The notes: a model not told the origin generated them from the letters alone. 64,000 nucleotides of DNA from Roseomonas sp. AR75 (GCF_005222815.1 NZ_STGB01000002.1:372001-436000); one strand, 5' to 3'. Shown: positions 43,770 to 52,505, counted from the first letter of the stretch. Made by a program: numbers and translations.

Positions 43770-45284
43770 ATGGCAGGACCCCTCCGCGATGCGCCGGCCC
43801 GCCGGCCCGCCCCGATGCTCGGCCTCGCCGCCGCCGCGCTGCTGCTCGGCGCGGTGGTCTGGGCGCTCGCCCGGAACGAGGCCCCCGCCTCCCCGGCGCA
43901 GCGCTGGGCGGGGCCGCTGCTGCTGCTCGGCCTGGCCGCGCTGCCGGCCCTGTTGCTGCTGCGCCGGATGCGGGCGGCCGGCGCCGGGGCCACGGTGCGG
44001 CAAGATCCGTTGACCGGGCTGCTGAGCCATGCCGGCCTGCGGGCGCGGCTGGAGGAGACGCTGGCCCTTTCGCGCCGGCGCGGCTGCAAGCTGGGCATGC
44101 TCGTGCTCAACCTGCGCCAGTTCCGGGACGTGAACGCCGCGCGGGGCCGGGCGAGCGGCGATGCGGTGCTGTGCGTCCTGGCCGGACGGCTTCAGTCGGC
44201 CGTCCGACAGGAGGACGCCGTCGCGCGGCTGTCTGGAGACCGCTTCGCGGTGGTGCAGTCCGGCCTGCAGGACCCCGCCGATGCGCCGCGCCTGGCGGAA
44301 CGCCTGGCCGCGCTGATCGCCGAACCGGTGCCGATGGAGGGCGCCTTGCTGCGCATCGCGGCCGATATCGGCATCGCCATCGGCCCGGACGACGCCGACG
44401 ATGCCTGCATGCTGCTGACCCGCGCCGAGGACGCGCTGGCCGCCGCGCGCGCCGAGCCGGCGCCCGCGATCAGCTGCTTCGCGCCGGAACGCGACGCCGC
44501 GCTGCGCCAGGCGCGGGAGATGGAACGTGAACTCGGCGAGGCGATCGCCGCCGGGCAGTTCCAGCTGCATTGGCAGCCGCAGCGGCGGCTGACCGACGGC
44601 CACCTGATCGGCTTCGAGGCGCTGCTGCGCTGGAACCACCCGACCCGCGGCATGGTGCCGCCCGATGCCTTCATCCCGCTGGCGGAATCCTCGGGGCTGA
44701 TCGTGCCGCTCGGCGCCTGGGTGATCCGCACCGCGACGATGGAGGCCGCCGCCTGGCCCGGCGGGCTCAAGGCGGCGGTGAACCTATCCGCCGTGCAGGT
44801 CCGCGCCGAGGGCCTGCTGGAGATGGTGGCGGAGGCGCTGGAGGCGTCCGGCCTGCCGGCGCACCGGCTGGAGCTGGAAGTGACGGAAAGCGTGCTGATG
44901 CAGGACGGGCCGCAGGCGGCGAAGGTGATCACCGGGCTGCAGGCGCTCGGCGTCTCCGTCGCGCTGGATGATTTCGGCACCGGCTGGTCGAGCCTCGCCT
45001 ATCTCCGCCGCTTCGCTTTCGACGAGCTCAAGATCGACCGGCAGTTCCTGCGCGACCTGGAAGCCGATCCGCGCGTGGAGGCGGTGGTCACGGCGATCCT
45101 GGGCATGGGGCGGGGGCTCGGCATGCGGGTGGTGGCCGAGGGCGTGGAGACGCGCGAGCAGGCAGACCGGCTGCTGGCGCTGGGCTGCGAGCGCGGCCAG
45201 GGCTGGCTGCTCGGCCGCCCGATGCCGGTCGACCAGGCGCGCGCGCTGATCTCGGCGGAGACAAGCCCGGCGCTGACCGCCTGA
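43770..45284 (+). CDS. EAL-domain cyclic-di-GMP phosphodiesterase with degenerate GGDEF
   Basis: 504 aa. Two N-terminal membrane helices (residues ~17-65), then a GGDEF fold whose signature is SGDRF at 155-159 and so cannot act as a cyclase, then an EAL domain. The EAL catalytic set is complete: FEALLRW (E283), NLSAVQ, ELEVTES, LDDFGTGWSSL, KIDRQFL, VVAEGVET. Predicted to degrade c-di-GMP at the inner membrane, with the GGDEF domain perhaps sensing GTP. Divergent from yebC; start 43770 lacks a strong ribosome site, so an upstream start is possible. Confidence 0.9.
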   Translation: MAGPLRDAPARRPAPMLGLAAAALLLGAVVWALARNEAPASPAQRWAGPLLLLGLAALPALLLLRRMRAAGAGATVRQDPLTGLLSHAGLRARLEETLALSRRRGCKLGMLVLNLRQFRDVNAARGRASGDAVLCVLAGRLQSAVRQEDAVARLSGDRFAVVQSGLQDPADAPRLAERLAALIAEPVPMEGALLRIAADIGIAIGPDDADDACMLLTRAEDALAAARAEPAPAISCFAPERDAALRQAREMERELGEAIAAGQFQLHWQPQRRLTDGHLIGFEALLRWNHPTRGMVPPDAFIPLAESSGLIVPLGAWVIRTATMEAAAWPGGLKAAVNLSAVQVRAEGLLEMVAEALEASGLPAHRLELEVTESVLMQDGPQAAKVITGLQALGVSVALDDFGTGWSSLAYLRRFAFDELKIDRQFLRDLEADPRVEAVVTAILGMGRGLGMRVVAEGVETREQADRLLALGCERGQGWLLGRPMPVDQARALISAETSPALTA

Positions 45285-45419
45285 CGCGGCTGCCGCGAAG
45301 CGCGCCACGCGGCGCTGCTTCGGTGGGCACACGGCCGCATTGCAGGCCCAGGGGCAAGGCGAAGCGCTGGCATGCGGCTTGCTGAACGGCGTGCGACGTC
45401 CTGCAAGGGAGACGCGCGC

Positions 45420-46448
45420 ATGAAGGTCGGCGATTCACCTGCATTCCGCCGCTTCTGGTACGTGGCGATGCCCGTCGCGAAGCTGGATGAAGGGCCGCAG
45501 CCCTTCAGCCTGTTCGGCGAGGACATGGTGATCTGGCGCGCGGCCGACGGAACCGTCTCCGCGTTGAAGGATGAGTGCTGCCACCGCGCGGCGAAGCTCT
45601 CGCTGGGCGAGGTCATCGGTTCCTCGATCCAGTGCCCCTATCACGGCTGGCAGTTCGGCGCCGACGGGCACTGCACCAGCATCCCGCAGCGCCCGGGCCT
45701 GACGCCGGAGATCGCGGCGCGCGCCTTCGTACCGAAATACCACGTCGCCATCCGCTACGATTATGTTTGGGTCGCGGTGGAAGATCCGGTGATGGACATC
45801 CCCCACCTGCCGGAATTCGGCGCGGAGGGTTTCCGCTTCATCGACTGCTTCCACGAGGTCTGGGACATGTCGCTGTTCCGCCTCGCCGACAATTTCTTCG
45901 ACCTGGCGCATGTCGCCTTCGTGCATCGCGACACCCAGGGCGACATCACCAACCCCGTCCCGCCCGCCGAGGACGTGGAGGAGACGGAGTTCGGCATCAT
46001 CTCCAAGGCGATCGTGCCCGTGGCCAACCGCCAAGTCGGGCAGGACTACACCGGCATCAAGCAGGACAAGACGGTGCGCGACCGCACGGTGACGTGGTGG
46101 GCGCCCTGCACGCGCAAGCTGCACATCAAGTTCCCGAACGGCGTGCAGCACATCATCTTCACGGCCGGCACGCCGCTGGCCGACAAGAAGATCATCTTCA
46201 CCCAGTTCTGCATCAGGAACGACACCGAGGCGCAGGTGCCGGCCGCGGCCGCCATCGCGCATGACCGCAAGGTGACGCTCGAGGACAAGTTCATCCTGGA
46301 GAGCACGCGCGCCGACGTGCCGATCATGCCGTGGGAGAAGCCCGAAGCCGGCATGCCCTGCGACAAGGCCAACAACATGGCGCGCAAGAAGCTGCGCGAG
46401 ATCGTCGAACGCTTCGGCGGCGCGCCGATGGCGCAGGCAGCGGAGTGA
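45420..46448 (+). CDS. Rieske non-heme iron oxygenase, alpha subunit (vanillate demethylase type)
   Basis: 342 aa. Rieske [2Fe-2S] ligands C53-x-H55 and C72-x2-H75; mononuclear iron motif DNFFDLAHVAFVH with H164 and H169. The size and single-subunit look match the vanillate O-demethylase/phthalate dioxygenase group, which hydroxylate or demethylate aromatic acids using a separate reductase, not found here. First gene of a five-gene plus-strand cluster; good ribosome site aagggagacgcg before 45420. Confidence 0.92.
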   Translation: MKVGDSPAFRRFWYVAMPVAKLDEGPQPFSLFGEDMVIWRAADGTVSALKDECCHRAAKLSLGEVIGSSIQCPYHGWQFGADGHCTSIPQRPGLTPEIAARAFVPKYHVAIRYDYVWVAVEDPVMDIPHLPEFGAEGFRFIDCFHEVWDMSLFRLADNFFDLAHVAFVHRDTQGDITNPVPPAEDVEETEFGIISKAIVPVANRQVGQDYTGIKQDKTVRDRTVTWWAPCTRKLHIKFPNGVQHIIFTAGTPLADKKIIFTQFCIRNDTEAQVPAAAAIAHDRKVTLEDKFILESTRADVPIMPWEKPEAGMPCDKANNMARKKLREIVERFGGAPMAQAAE

Positions 46449-46453
46449 ACCCC

Positions 46454-47467
46454 ATGCAACGTCGTACCCTGATCGCCGCCGGCATCGGCACGCTCGCCGC
46501 GCCGGCCGCGCTGCGCGCGCAGCCGCGCAGCCTGCGCTTCAGCCTGGACTGGGCGCTGGGCGGCTCCTCCGCCTTCGCCATCGCCGCGGACCGGCTGGGC
46601 TACTTCCGCGAGGAAGGCATCGAGGCCCGCATCAGCCGCGGCTTCGGCTCGGGCCGCGTGCCCGTGGATATCGGTGGCGGCGCCTATGAGATGGGCTTCG
46701 GCGACTTCTCCTCCATGGCGAAATTCGCCGCCGAGAACCCGCAGGTCGGCATGGTCTGCGTGCTGATGGTGTTCGACGGGCTGCCGCTGGTCGCCGTCGC
46801 GCGCGGCGATGGCCCGATCCGCACGCCGAAGGACCTGGAAGGGCGGCACCTTGCGGCGCCGGAAGGCGATGCGGGGCGGCAGATGTTCCCCGTCTTCGCC
46901 GACTTCGCCGGCTTCAACGCCAGCAGTGTGCGCTGGACCAGCGTCTCGCCCCAGCTGCGCGAGCCGATGCTGGTGCGCAGCCAGGTGGACGCGATCACCG
47001 GCTTCATCAGCTCCACCGTGATCAGCCTGAAGGGCCTCGGCATGCCGCCCGAGCGGCAGGTCATCATGCGCTACCGCGATGTCGGCGTGCCGCTCTACTC
47101 CAACTGCGTGATGACGACGCGCCGCTATGCCGAGGCGAACCCGGAGATCGTGCGCGGCGTGGTGCGCGCCATCACCCGCGGCGTGCGGCTGATGGTGCAG
47201 GACCCCGCCGCCGCCACCGCCACGGTGAAGCAGGTGGAGCCGCTGATCGACCTGCCGCTGGAGACCGAGCGCGCCGAGGTGGTGGTCAAGGAGATGATCA
47301 TGACCGACCATGTCCGCCGCAACGGCCTCTCTGCAGTGGAGCGCGGGCGGATGGCGCAGGGCATCGAGATCCTGGAGCGCGTCGAGCGCTTCACGCGCCG
47401 CCCGTCGGTCGAGGAACTCTACACCGACGCCTTCCTGCCGGCCGCCGCGGATCGCGCCATGTCATAA
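46454..47467 (+). CDS. ABC-type substrate-binding protein (SsuA/NMT1/THI5-like)
   Basis: 337 aa. Signal peptide QRRTLIAAGIGTLAAPAALRAQ, then LRFSLDWALGGSSAFAIAADRLGYFREEGIEA, the standard opening of the nitrate/sulfonate/taurine/pyrimidine-precursor receptor family. Five bases separate it from the oxygenase stop. There is no ATPase or permease beside it. It presumably binds the aromatic or related compound handled by the cluster. Confidence 0.9.
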   Translation: MQRRTLIAAGIGTLAAPAALRAQPRSLRFSLDWALGGSSAFAIAADRLGYFREEGIEARISRGFGSGRVPVDIGGGAYEMGFGDFSSMAKFAAENPQVGMVCVLMVFDGLPLVAVARGDGPIRTPKDLEGRHLAAPEGDAGRQMFPVFADFAGFNASSVRWTSVSPQLREPMLVRSQVDAITGFISSTVISLKGLGMPPERQVIMRYRDVGVPLYSNCVMTTRRYAEANPEIVRGVVRAITRGVRLMVQDPAAATATVKQVEPLIDLPLETERAEVVVKEMIMTDHVRRNGLSAVERGRMAQGIEILERVERFTRRPSVEELYTDAFLPAAADRAMS

Positions 47468-47514
47468 CCGCCGGGGGCTGCTGCCGGCGGCGGCGATCTG
47501 CTCTACTCGCGGGC

Positions 47515-48297
47515 ATGATCGAAGCCGTCGCAGCGTTGCCGGAGGTCCGGCTGGCCTATTGGGACACCGGCGGCGCCGGCGACCCCGTCGTGCTGCTGCA
47601 TGCCGGCACCGGCAGCCATGCGGTGTGGGAACACCAGGTTCCGGCGCTGACCGCGGCAGGCCATCGCGTCATCGCCTATTCCCGGCGCGGTCATCTCGGC
47701 TCCGATCCCGGGCCCGAGGATCGGCTGGGCACGGGCAGCGGCGACCTGCTGGCGCTGCTGGATCACCTCGGCGTCGGTCGGTTCCATGCCGTGGGCACGG
47801 CGGCCGGCGGGATCGTCGCGCTCGACTTCGCGCTGTCCTGTCCGGCGCGGCTGCGCAGCCTGACGCTGGCCTGCTCGATCCTCGGCATCACCGATCCCGA
47901 CTATCTCGCCCTGGGCGAGCGGCTTCGCCCGCCCGGCTTCGCCGCCATGCCGCCCGACTTCCGCGAGCTCGGCCCCAGTTATCGCGCGGAGAACCCCGAA
48001 GGCGTGGCACGCTGGCTGGCGCTGGAACACAAGGCCATCCCGGGCCGCCAGATCCGCCAGCCCACCGCGAACCGCATCACCTTTGCCTCGCTGCGCGGCC
48101 TCGCCCTGCCCTGCCTGCTGATGACCGGCGATGCCGATCTCTGGACGCCGCCAGCGGTGCTGCGCCTGTTCGCGCGCCACCTGCCGCGCAGCGAGAGCGT
48201 GGTGATCGCGGAAGCGGGGCATTCCGCCCATTGGGAGCAGCCGGAGGCGTTCAACGCGGCGCTGCTCGATTTCATCTCGCGTCATGCCGCCGCCTGA
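47515..48297 (+). CDS. Alpha/beta-fold hydrolase homologue lacking the nucleophile Ser
   Basis: 260 aa. Fold landmarks are clear: VVLLHAGTGSHAVWEHQVPAL, SRRGHLGSD, the acid in LMTGDADLW and His in EAGHSAHWEQ. The nucleophile elbow, normally GxSxG, reads VGTAAGG with Ala at residue 96 (codon GCG). Without Ser it cannot use the usual acyl-enzyme route, so it may be a lyase, decarboxylase, cofactor-free oxygenase-like or binding protein. Third gene in the Rieske-BKACE cluster, 47 bp after the receptor gene. Confidence 0.82.
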   Translation: MIEAVAALPEVRLAYWDTGGAGDPVVLLHAGTGSHAVWEHQVPALTAAGHRVIAYSRRGHLGSDPGPEDRLGTGSGDLLALLDHLGVGRFHAVGTAAGGIVALDFALSCPARLRSLTLACSILGITDPDYLALGERLRPPGFAAMPPDFRELGPSYRAENPEGVARWLALEHKAIPGRQIRQPTANRITFASLRGLALPCLLMTGDADLWTPPAVLRLFARHLPRSESVVIAEAGHSAHWEQPEAFNAALLDFISRHAAA

Positions 48298-48321
48298 GCG
48301 GCACGGAAGGAACGCGCCGGC

Positions 48322-49251
48322 ATGGCCAAGATCACGCACAGCAAGCCCGTCATCATCACCTGCGCGGTGACGGGCGCGACGCTCACCCCTTCCATGTCGC
48401 CGCACCTGCCGGTGACGGCGGAGCAGATGATCATGCAATCCGTTGATGCGGCGAAGGCCGGCGCGGCGATCCTGCATTTCCACGCGCGCGACCCGAAGGA
48501 CGGCCGCCCGACCAACGATCCCGCGGTGTGGCAGAGCTTCCTGCCACAGATCCGCCAGCAGACCGATGCGGTGATCAACATGTCCTGCTCGATGGGCGAG
48601 ACGGCAGAGGACCGCGCCTCCGCCGCGCGCGTGATGAAGCCGGAGATCGCGACGGTCATCGTCGGCTCGATGAACTACGGCCGATTCCAGAAGGCGATCG
48701 ACCAGGGCATCTCCGAGTTCCAGCACGATTGGGAACGGGAGTTCTATGGGCCGAAATCGCACCACATCGTCACCCAGAACACCTTCGCAAAGATCGGCCG
48801 GCTGATCGACATCTTCCTGGAGATGAACATCCTGATGGAGTTCGAGTGCTACGATGTCGGGCACCTCTACATCCTCGAGCACCACCTGAAGACGCGGAAG
48901 CTGCCGCGGCCGCTGATCGTGCAGTTCCTCACGGGCATCCTGGGCGGCATCCCCTCCGACATCGACCACCTGCTGCACATGAAGCGCACGACGGAACGGC
49001 TGTTCGGGATGGACACCGAGATCTTCACCCACGGCACCGGCCCGGACAACATGCGCGCCGCCGCCTATGGCGCGCTGATGGGCACCAATGTGCGCGTCGG
49101 GCAGGAGGACAACGTGACGGAACGGCCGGGCCGGCTGTTCCGGTCCAATGCCGAGCAGATCCAGAAGATCCGTCGCATCATCGACGAATTCGACATCCCC
49201 GTGGCGACGCCGGCCGAGGCGCGTGCGAGACTGGGCCTGCCGACACCGTGA
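48322..49251 (+). CDS. Beta-keto acid cleavage enzyme (BKACE, DUF849)
   Basis: 309 aa TIM-barrel protein of the 3-keto-5-aminohexanoate cleavage enzyme family, which condenses a beta-keto acid with acetyl-CoA and splits off acetoacetate. Seen: ITCAVTGATLTPSMSPHLPVT, the zinc ligands in ILHFHARDPKDGRPT, and EFECYDVGHLY. Specificity varies widely in this family, so the substrate is not set. It starts 24 bp after the hydrolase-like gene and would act downstream of ring or chain oxidation. Confidence 0.94.
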   Translation: MAKITHSKPVIITCAVTGATLTPSMSPHLPVTAEQMIMQSVDAAKAGAAILHFHARDPKDGRPTNDPAVWQSFLPQIRQQTDAVINMSCSMGETAEDRASAARVMKPEIATVIVGSMNYGRFQKAIDQGISEFQHDWEREFYGPKSHHIVTQNTFAKIGRLIDIFLEMNILMEFECYDVGHLYILEHHLKTRKLPRPLIVQFLTGILGGIPSDIDHLLHMKRTTERLFGMDTEIFTHGTGPDNMRAAAYGALMGTNVRVGQEDNVTERPGRLFRSNAEQIQKIRRIIDEFDIPVATPAEARARLGLPTP

Positions 49252-49261
49252 GAGGATACGC

Positions 49262-50155
49262 ATGACGGAGGTGAAGCAGCAGGTCGCCGGGGTCTACCAT
49301 CGCCGCGTCGGCGACATCCTCATCACCGCGCTGAACGACGGCCACCAGGATGTGAGCATGGCGACGGTGCTCGGCATCCCGCAGGAGGAAGCGGTGGCGC
49401 TGCTGCACGCCGCCTTCCGCCCGGCGCCGCGGCGGACGGCGGTGAACGGCTTCCTGATCCGCGCCGGCGGGCGCGTGGCCCTGATCGATACCGGCTGCGG
49501 CCCGGCGAAGCCGACGGTCGGGCGCTTCGCCGCCAACCTGGCCGCGGCCGGCGTCGCGGCGGAGGCAGTGGAAACGGTGCTGATGACGCATCTGCATCCC
49601 GACCACTGGGGCGGCCTGACCGATGCGGCGGGCAGCGCGCTGTACTCGCGCGCCGTGCTGAAGCTGCACGCGACCGAGCATGCCTACTGGCACAACGACG
49701 CGGCGATGGGCCGCGCCGATCCCGCGCGGCAGGACATGTTCTTCCGCGGCGCGCGCAAGGCGCTGGCGCCCTATGCCGCGCGCACCGAGCATTTCACCGC
49801 GGGCGAGGTCTTCCCCGGGGTCACCGCGGTGCCGCTGCCGGGCCACACGCCCGGCCATACCGGCTTCCTCGTCGCCTCCGGCGGCGAATCCCTGCTGATC
49901 TGGGGCGACATCATCCATGTGCCGGAATTGCAGGTGCAGCGGCCGGAGGTGGTGATGGCGGTGGATGTGGACACGGTTCAGGCGGAGGCGACACGGCGGC
50001 GCCTGTTCGACCAGGTTGCGAGCGAGCGCACCGCCATCGCGGGGATGCATCTGCATTTCCCGGCGCTCGCGCATGTCGCGCGCGAAGGTGCGAGCTACCG
50101 GCTGGTGCCGGATGCGTGGTCGCTCGACCTGCACGGGGATGCGGCGACGGGGTGA
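49262..50155 (+). CDS. MBL-fold metallohydrolase
   Basis: 297 aa. Zinc motif MTHLHPDHWGG (HxHxDH), GHTPGHTGFLV, WGDIIH (Asp bridge) and a final MHLHFPALAHV His. The layout matches quorum-quenching lactonase/thiol-hydrolase-like members acting on small esters or lactones. It starts 10 bp after the BKACE stop and closes the cluster; 7 bp separate it from the convergent HAD phosphatase stop. Confidence 0.9.
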   Translation: MTEVKQQVAGVYHRRVGDILITALNDGHQDVSMATVLGIPQEEAVALLHAAFRPAPRRTAVNGFLIRAGGRVALIDTGCGPAKPTVGRFAANLAAAGVAAEAVETVLMTHLHPDHWGGLTDAAGSALYSRAVLKLHATEHAYWHNDAAMGRADPARQDMFFRGARKALAPYAARTEHFTAGEVFPGVTAVPLPGHTPGHTGFLVASGGESLLIWGDIIHVPELQVQRPEVVMAVDVDTVQAEATRRRLFDQVASERTAIAGMHLHFPALAHVAREGASYRLVPDAWSLDLHGDAATG

Positions 50156-50162
50156 GCCGCTG

Positions 50163-50789
50163 TCACAGCAGCGTCAGCAACTCCGGCAGGCTGCGGATCG
50201 CCGGAACGCCCTGTGGCAGCCAGGGCGCGGCTTCCTCATGCACCAGCGCGACGACGCGCATGCCCGCCGCGAGGCCGGCAGCGACGCCCGGCGCGCTGTC
50301 CTCCACCACCAGGCAGCGTGCGGGCGCAGCGCCCATCGTCTCGGCGGCGTGCAGGAACAGGCGAGGATCGGGCTTCCACGCGCCGACCTCGTACGCGCTG
50401 AACACGCGCGACTCCGGGAAGAAGCGCGCCAGCCCCGCAGCTTCCAGGCACAGCGCGATCTTGTGGCGCGGCGCGTTGGAGGCGACGCAGGCGGGATGCG
50501 TCATCGCCTGCAGCAGCGAAGCCGCGCCGGCGATCTCGGTCAGCCGCTCGCGATAGACCTCCAGCGTGCGCGCGCGGAAGGTGTCGCCGAATGCCTCCGG
50601 CAGCGCGCCGAAGCGCTCGCGCAGCTCCTCCAGGCTTTTTGCGAATTGCTGGCCGCGGAAGCGCGCGAGGATGTCCACGGGGTCGGTAAGGTGGCCAAGC
50701 TCGGCCAGCAGCTCGCAGAACACTTCCGCGGACAGCCCCTCGCTGTCCACGAGCGTCCCGTCGCAATCGAAGATCACCGCATCGTGCAT
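50163..50789 (-). CDS. HAD-family phosphatase (beta-phosphoglucomutase-like)
   Basis: 208 aa. Motif I IFDCDGTLVDSEGL, motif II CVASNAP, motif III Lys in AWKPDPRLF and motif IV VEDSAPGV, with an alpha-helical C1 cap between motifs I and II: subfamily IA (phosphoglycolate phosphatase/beta-PGM type). Acts on a small phosphorylated metabolite. Starts 2 bp after the YmdB-like gene stop, the last gene of the zapA-fau operon. Confidence 0.92.
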   Translation of the reverse strand: MHDAVIFDCDGTLVDSEGLSAEVFCELLAELGHLTDPVDILARFRGQQFAKSLEELRERFGALPEAFGDTFRARTLEVYRERLTEIAGAASLLQAMTHPACVASNAPRHKIALCLEAAGLARFFPESRVFSAYEVGAWKPDPRLFLHAAETMGAAPARCLVVEDSAPGVAAGLAAGMRVVALVHEEAAPWLPQGVPAIRSLPELLTLL

Positions 50790-50791
50790 GG

Positions 50792-51610
50792 TCAGTCCGG
50801 CATCGCCTGGCTCAGCCGCCCGCCCATGCGCAGCGGCGCGACGCGCGTGGCGAGGCCGCTCGCGTCCTCGGTCTCCACGAACAGGCCGCAGATGGTCGCC
50901 TCGCCTTCCGCCGGCGCCAGGCGCTCGCCCGGCACCTTCTTCCAGAAGCGCAGGCTGGCATTGCCCTTGTCCATGCCGATGACGCTGTCGTAGTCGCCGC
51001 ACATGCCGGCATCGCTCATGAAGGCGGTGCCGCCGGGCAGCACCTGGTGGTCGGCAGTCGGCACATGGGTGTGCGTGCCGATCACCAGCGAGAGCTTCCC
51101 GTCGAAGCTGTGCGCCATCGCGAGTTTTTCGGACGACGCCTCCGCGTGGAAATCCAGCACCGACGCGGCGATGGTGCCGCCCGCGCCCATGCGATGCGCC
51201 GCCAGCGCGCCCTGCACTGCGCGGAAGGGATCGTCCAGCGGCTCCATGAACAGCCGGCCCATCGCGTTGATCACCAGCACGCGCCGGCCGTCGCGCAGCT
51301 CCACAACCTGCGCGCCCCGTCCGGGCGTGCCGGGCGGGTAGTTGATCGGCCGCAGCAGCCGCGGCTCCTGCTCGATGTAGGGAATGATCTCGCGCCGGTC
51401 CCAGGCATGGTTGCCGAGCGTGATCGCATCGGCGCCGGCGGCGAGCAGCGCGCGCGCCATGTCCGGCGCCAGGCCGAAGCCGTGGCTGGCGTTCTCCGCA
51501 TTCACCACGACGCAGTCGAGGGCGAGGCGTTCGCGCAGCCCCGGCAGGGCGGCCGTTGCGGCGTCGCGCCCGCTGCGGCCGACGAGATCGCCGAGGAAGA
51601 GGATGCGCAA
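50792..51610 (-). CDS. ymdB: YmdB-type metallophosphoesterase (TIGR00282 family)
   Basis: 272 aa. Opens with MRILFLGDLVGRSGRDA, then VVNAENASHGFGL, LGNHAWDRREI, and VIGTHTHVPTADHQVLPGGTA ending in GMCGDYDSVIGM, the full signature of the YmdB/TIGR00282 family, di-iron phosphodiesterases that hydrolyse cyclic nucleotides in characterised members. Placed directly after fau, as in many alphaproteobacteria. Confidence 0.95.
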   Translation of the reverse strand: MRILFLGDLVGRSGRDAATAALPGLRERLALDCVVVNAENASHGFGLAPDMARALLAAGADAITLGNHAWDRREIIPYIEQEPRLLRPINYPPGTPGRGAQVVELRDGRRVLVINAMGRLFMEPLDDPFRAVQGALAAHRMGAGGTIAASVLDFHAEASSEKLAMAHSFDGKLSLVIGTHTHVPTADHQVLPGGTAFMSDAGMCGDYDSVIGMDKGNASLRFWKKVPGERLAPAEGEATICGLFVETEDASGLATRVAPLRMGGRLSQAMPD

Positions 51611-51618
51611 GGTGCCCT

Positions 51619-52191
51619 TCAGCGTTCCGGGATGATCAGCCCCGCCTCGGTGGCGATGGCGTGCAGAAGCGCGTCCTCGGGCCCGGCGGGCACTTCGTCA
51701 AGTTCCTGCGCCGCATATGCGCATCCCACCGCGGTCGCGCCGGGAAGCGCGGCGAGGGTGCGGTCGTAATAGCCGCCGCCGTAGCCGAGGCGCCGGCCGG
51801 CGCGGTCGAAGGCGAGCAGCGGGACGAGGAGGTAGTCGGGCGTCAAAGGCTCCGCCTCCGGCCCCGGCTGGCGCGTACCCATCGGCCCGCGGGCAAGCGC
51901 GTCGCCGGGGCGCCAGCGGCGGAAATGCAGCGGGTTGCCGCGCCTCGGCGTGACCGGCAGCGCGATGGGGTGGCCGCGTTCGTGCAGGGCGAGCAGGACC
52001 GGGCGGATGTCGATCTCCGGGCCCATCGGCCAGAAGCCGGAGACGATGGCGCCCCGCGCTGGGGGCAGGCGGTCAAGGATGAGCGGAAACAGCGCGGCGC
52101 CCGTCGCGGGGTCGAGCGCGGCGCGGCGCGCCAGTGCGACGGCGCGGGCCTCGGCTTTCAGCTCGGCGAGGAGGACGGGGCAGAATTCCAA
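51619..52191 (-). CDS. fau: 5-formyltetrahydrofolate cyclo-ligase
   Basis: 190 aa if translation begins at the TTG at 52191; no ATG or GTG fits, and upstream sequence is an intergenic repeat. ATP-dependent salvage of 5-formyl-THF to 5,10-methenyl-THF. Seen: LARRAALDPA near the start, FWPMGPEIDIRPVL, the LPLAFDRAGRRLGYGGGYYDRTL-like catalytic loop (here VPLLAFDRAGRRLGYGGGYY) and GCAYAAQELDEVP. It sits downstream of the 6S RNA gene, the classic ssrS-fau linkage. The start codon is uncertain. Confidence 0.92.
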   Translation of the reverse strand: MEFCPVLLAELKAEARAVALARRAALDPATGAALFPLILDRLPPARGAIVSGFWPMGPEIDIRPVLLALHERGHPIALPVTPRRGNPLHFRRWRPGDALARGPMGTRQPGPEAEPLTPDYLLVPLLAFDRAGRRLGYGGGYYDRTLAALPGATAVGCAYAAQELDEVPAGPEDALLHAIATEAGLIIPER

Positions 52192-52202
52192 GGTCGGTCG
52201 GC

Positions 52203-52241
52203 CCCCCACCCCGACCCTCCCCCGCCAGCGGGGGAGGGAGA
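52203..52241. repeat. GC-rich palindromic repeat
   Basis: ccccaccccgaccctccccc then gccagcgggggagggaga; nearly identical to the copies at 17701 and 18771. Lies between the 6S RNA gene and fau, where it may serve as the 6S terminator or alter the fau leader. Confidence 0.75.
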
Positions 52242-52364
52242 TAGACCAGAGCGGCCGCAAGGCGGCCGCCGCGCGGCTCAAGCCCTCACCGCCAGGGGCG
52301 CCATGTCTGAGGCGCGCAAGCCAAGCCGCCGGAGGCGGCGCCCGGCGCCTGAGGGCATCCAAAC

Positions 52365-52505
52365 AAAGCTGCGAAGCCGCCATGGCCGTGGGCGGTCAGC
52401 CCTCCTGAGACCTGCTTTGCAGGTGGGCGCCGGATAACCGGACCACGATCCGATCAGAGCCAGCTCCCGGAGGATGCTCATTGGCCCCGGGGGTTGAAAT
52501 GCCGC
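52365..52505 (-). ncRNA. ssrS: 6S RNA (SsrS), approximate ends
   Basis: Located between zapA and fau, where ssrS lies across alphaproteobacteria. The minus strand carries elements I recognise from alphaproteobacterial 6S RNA: a gcgcccacctg-caaag-caggt hairpin followed by ctcaggaggg and ccgcccacggcc. A long stem can be drawn: agcatcctcc (5' side, ~52470) pairs with ggagggct (3' side, ~52400), extended by ggcc/ggcc. 6S RNA mimics an open promoter and sequesters sigma-70 RNA polymerase in stationary phase. Ends are estimated from the fold and may be off by 20 nt. Confidence 0.75.
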
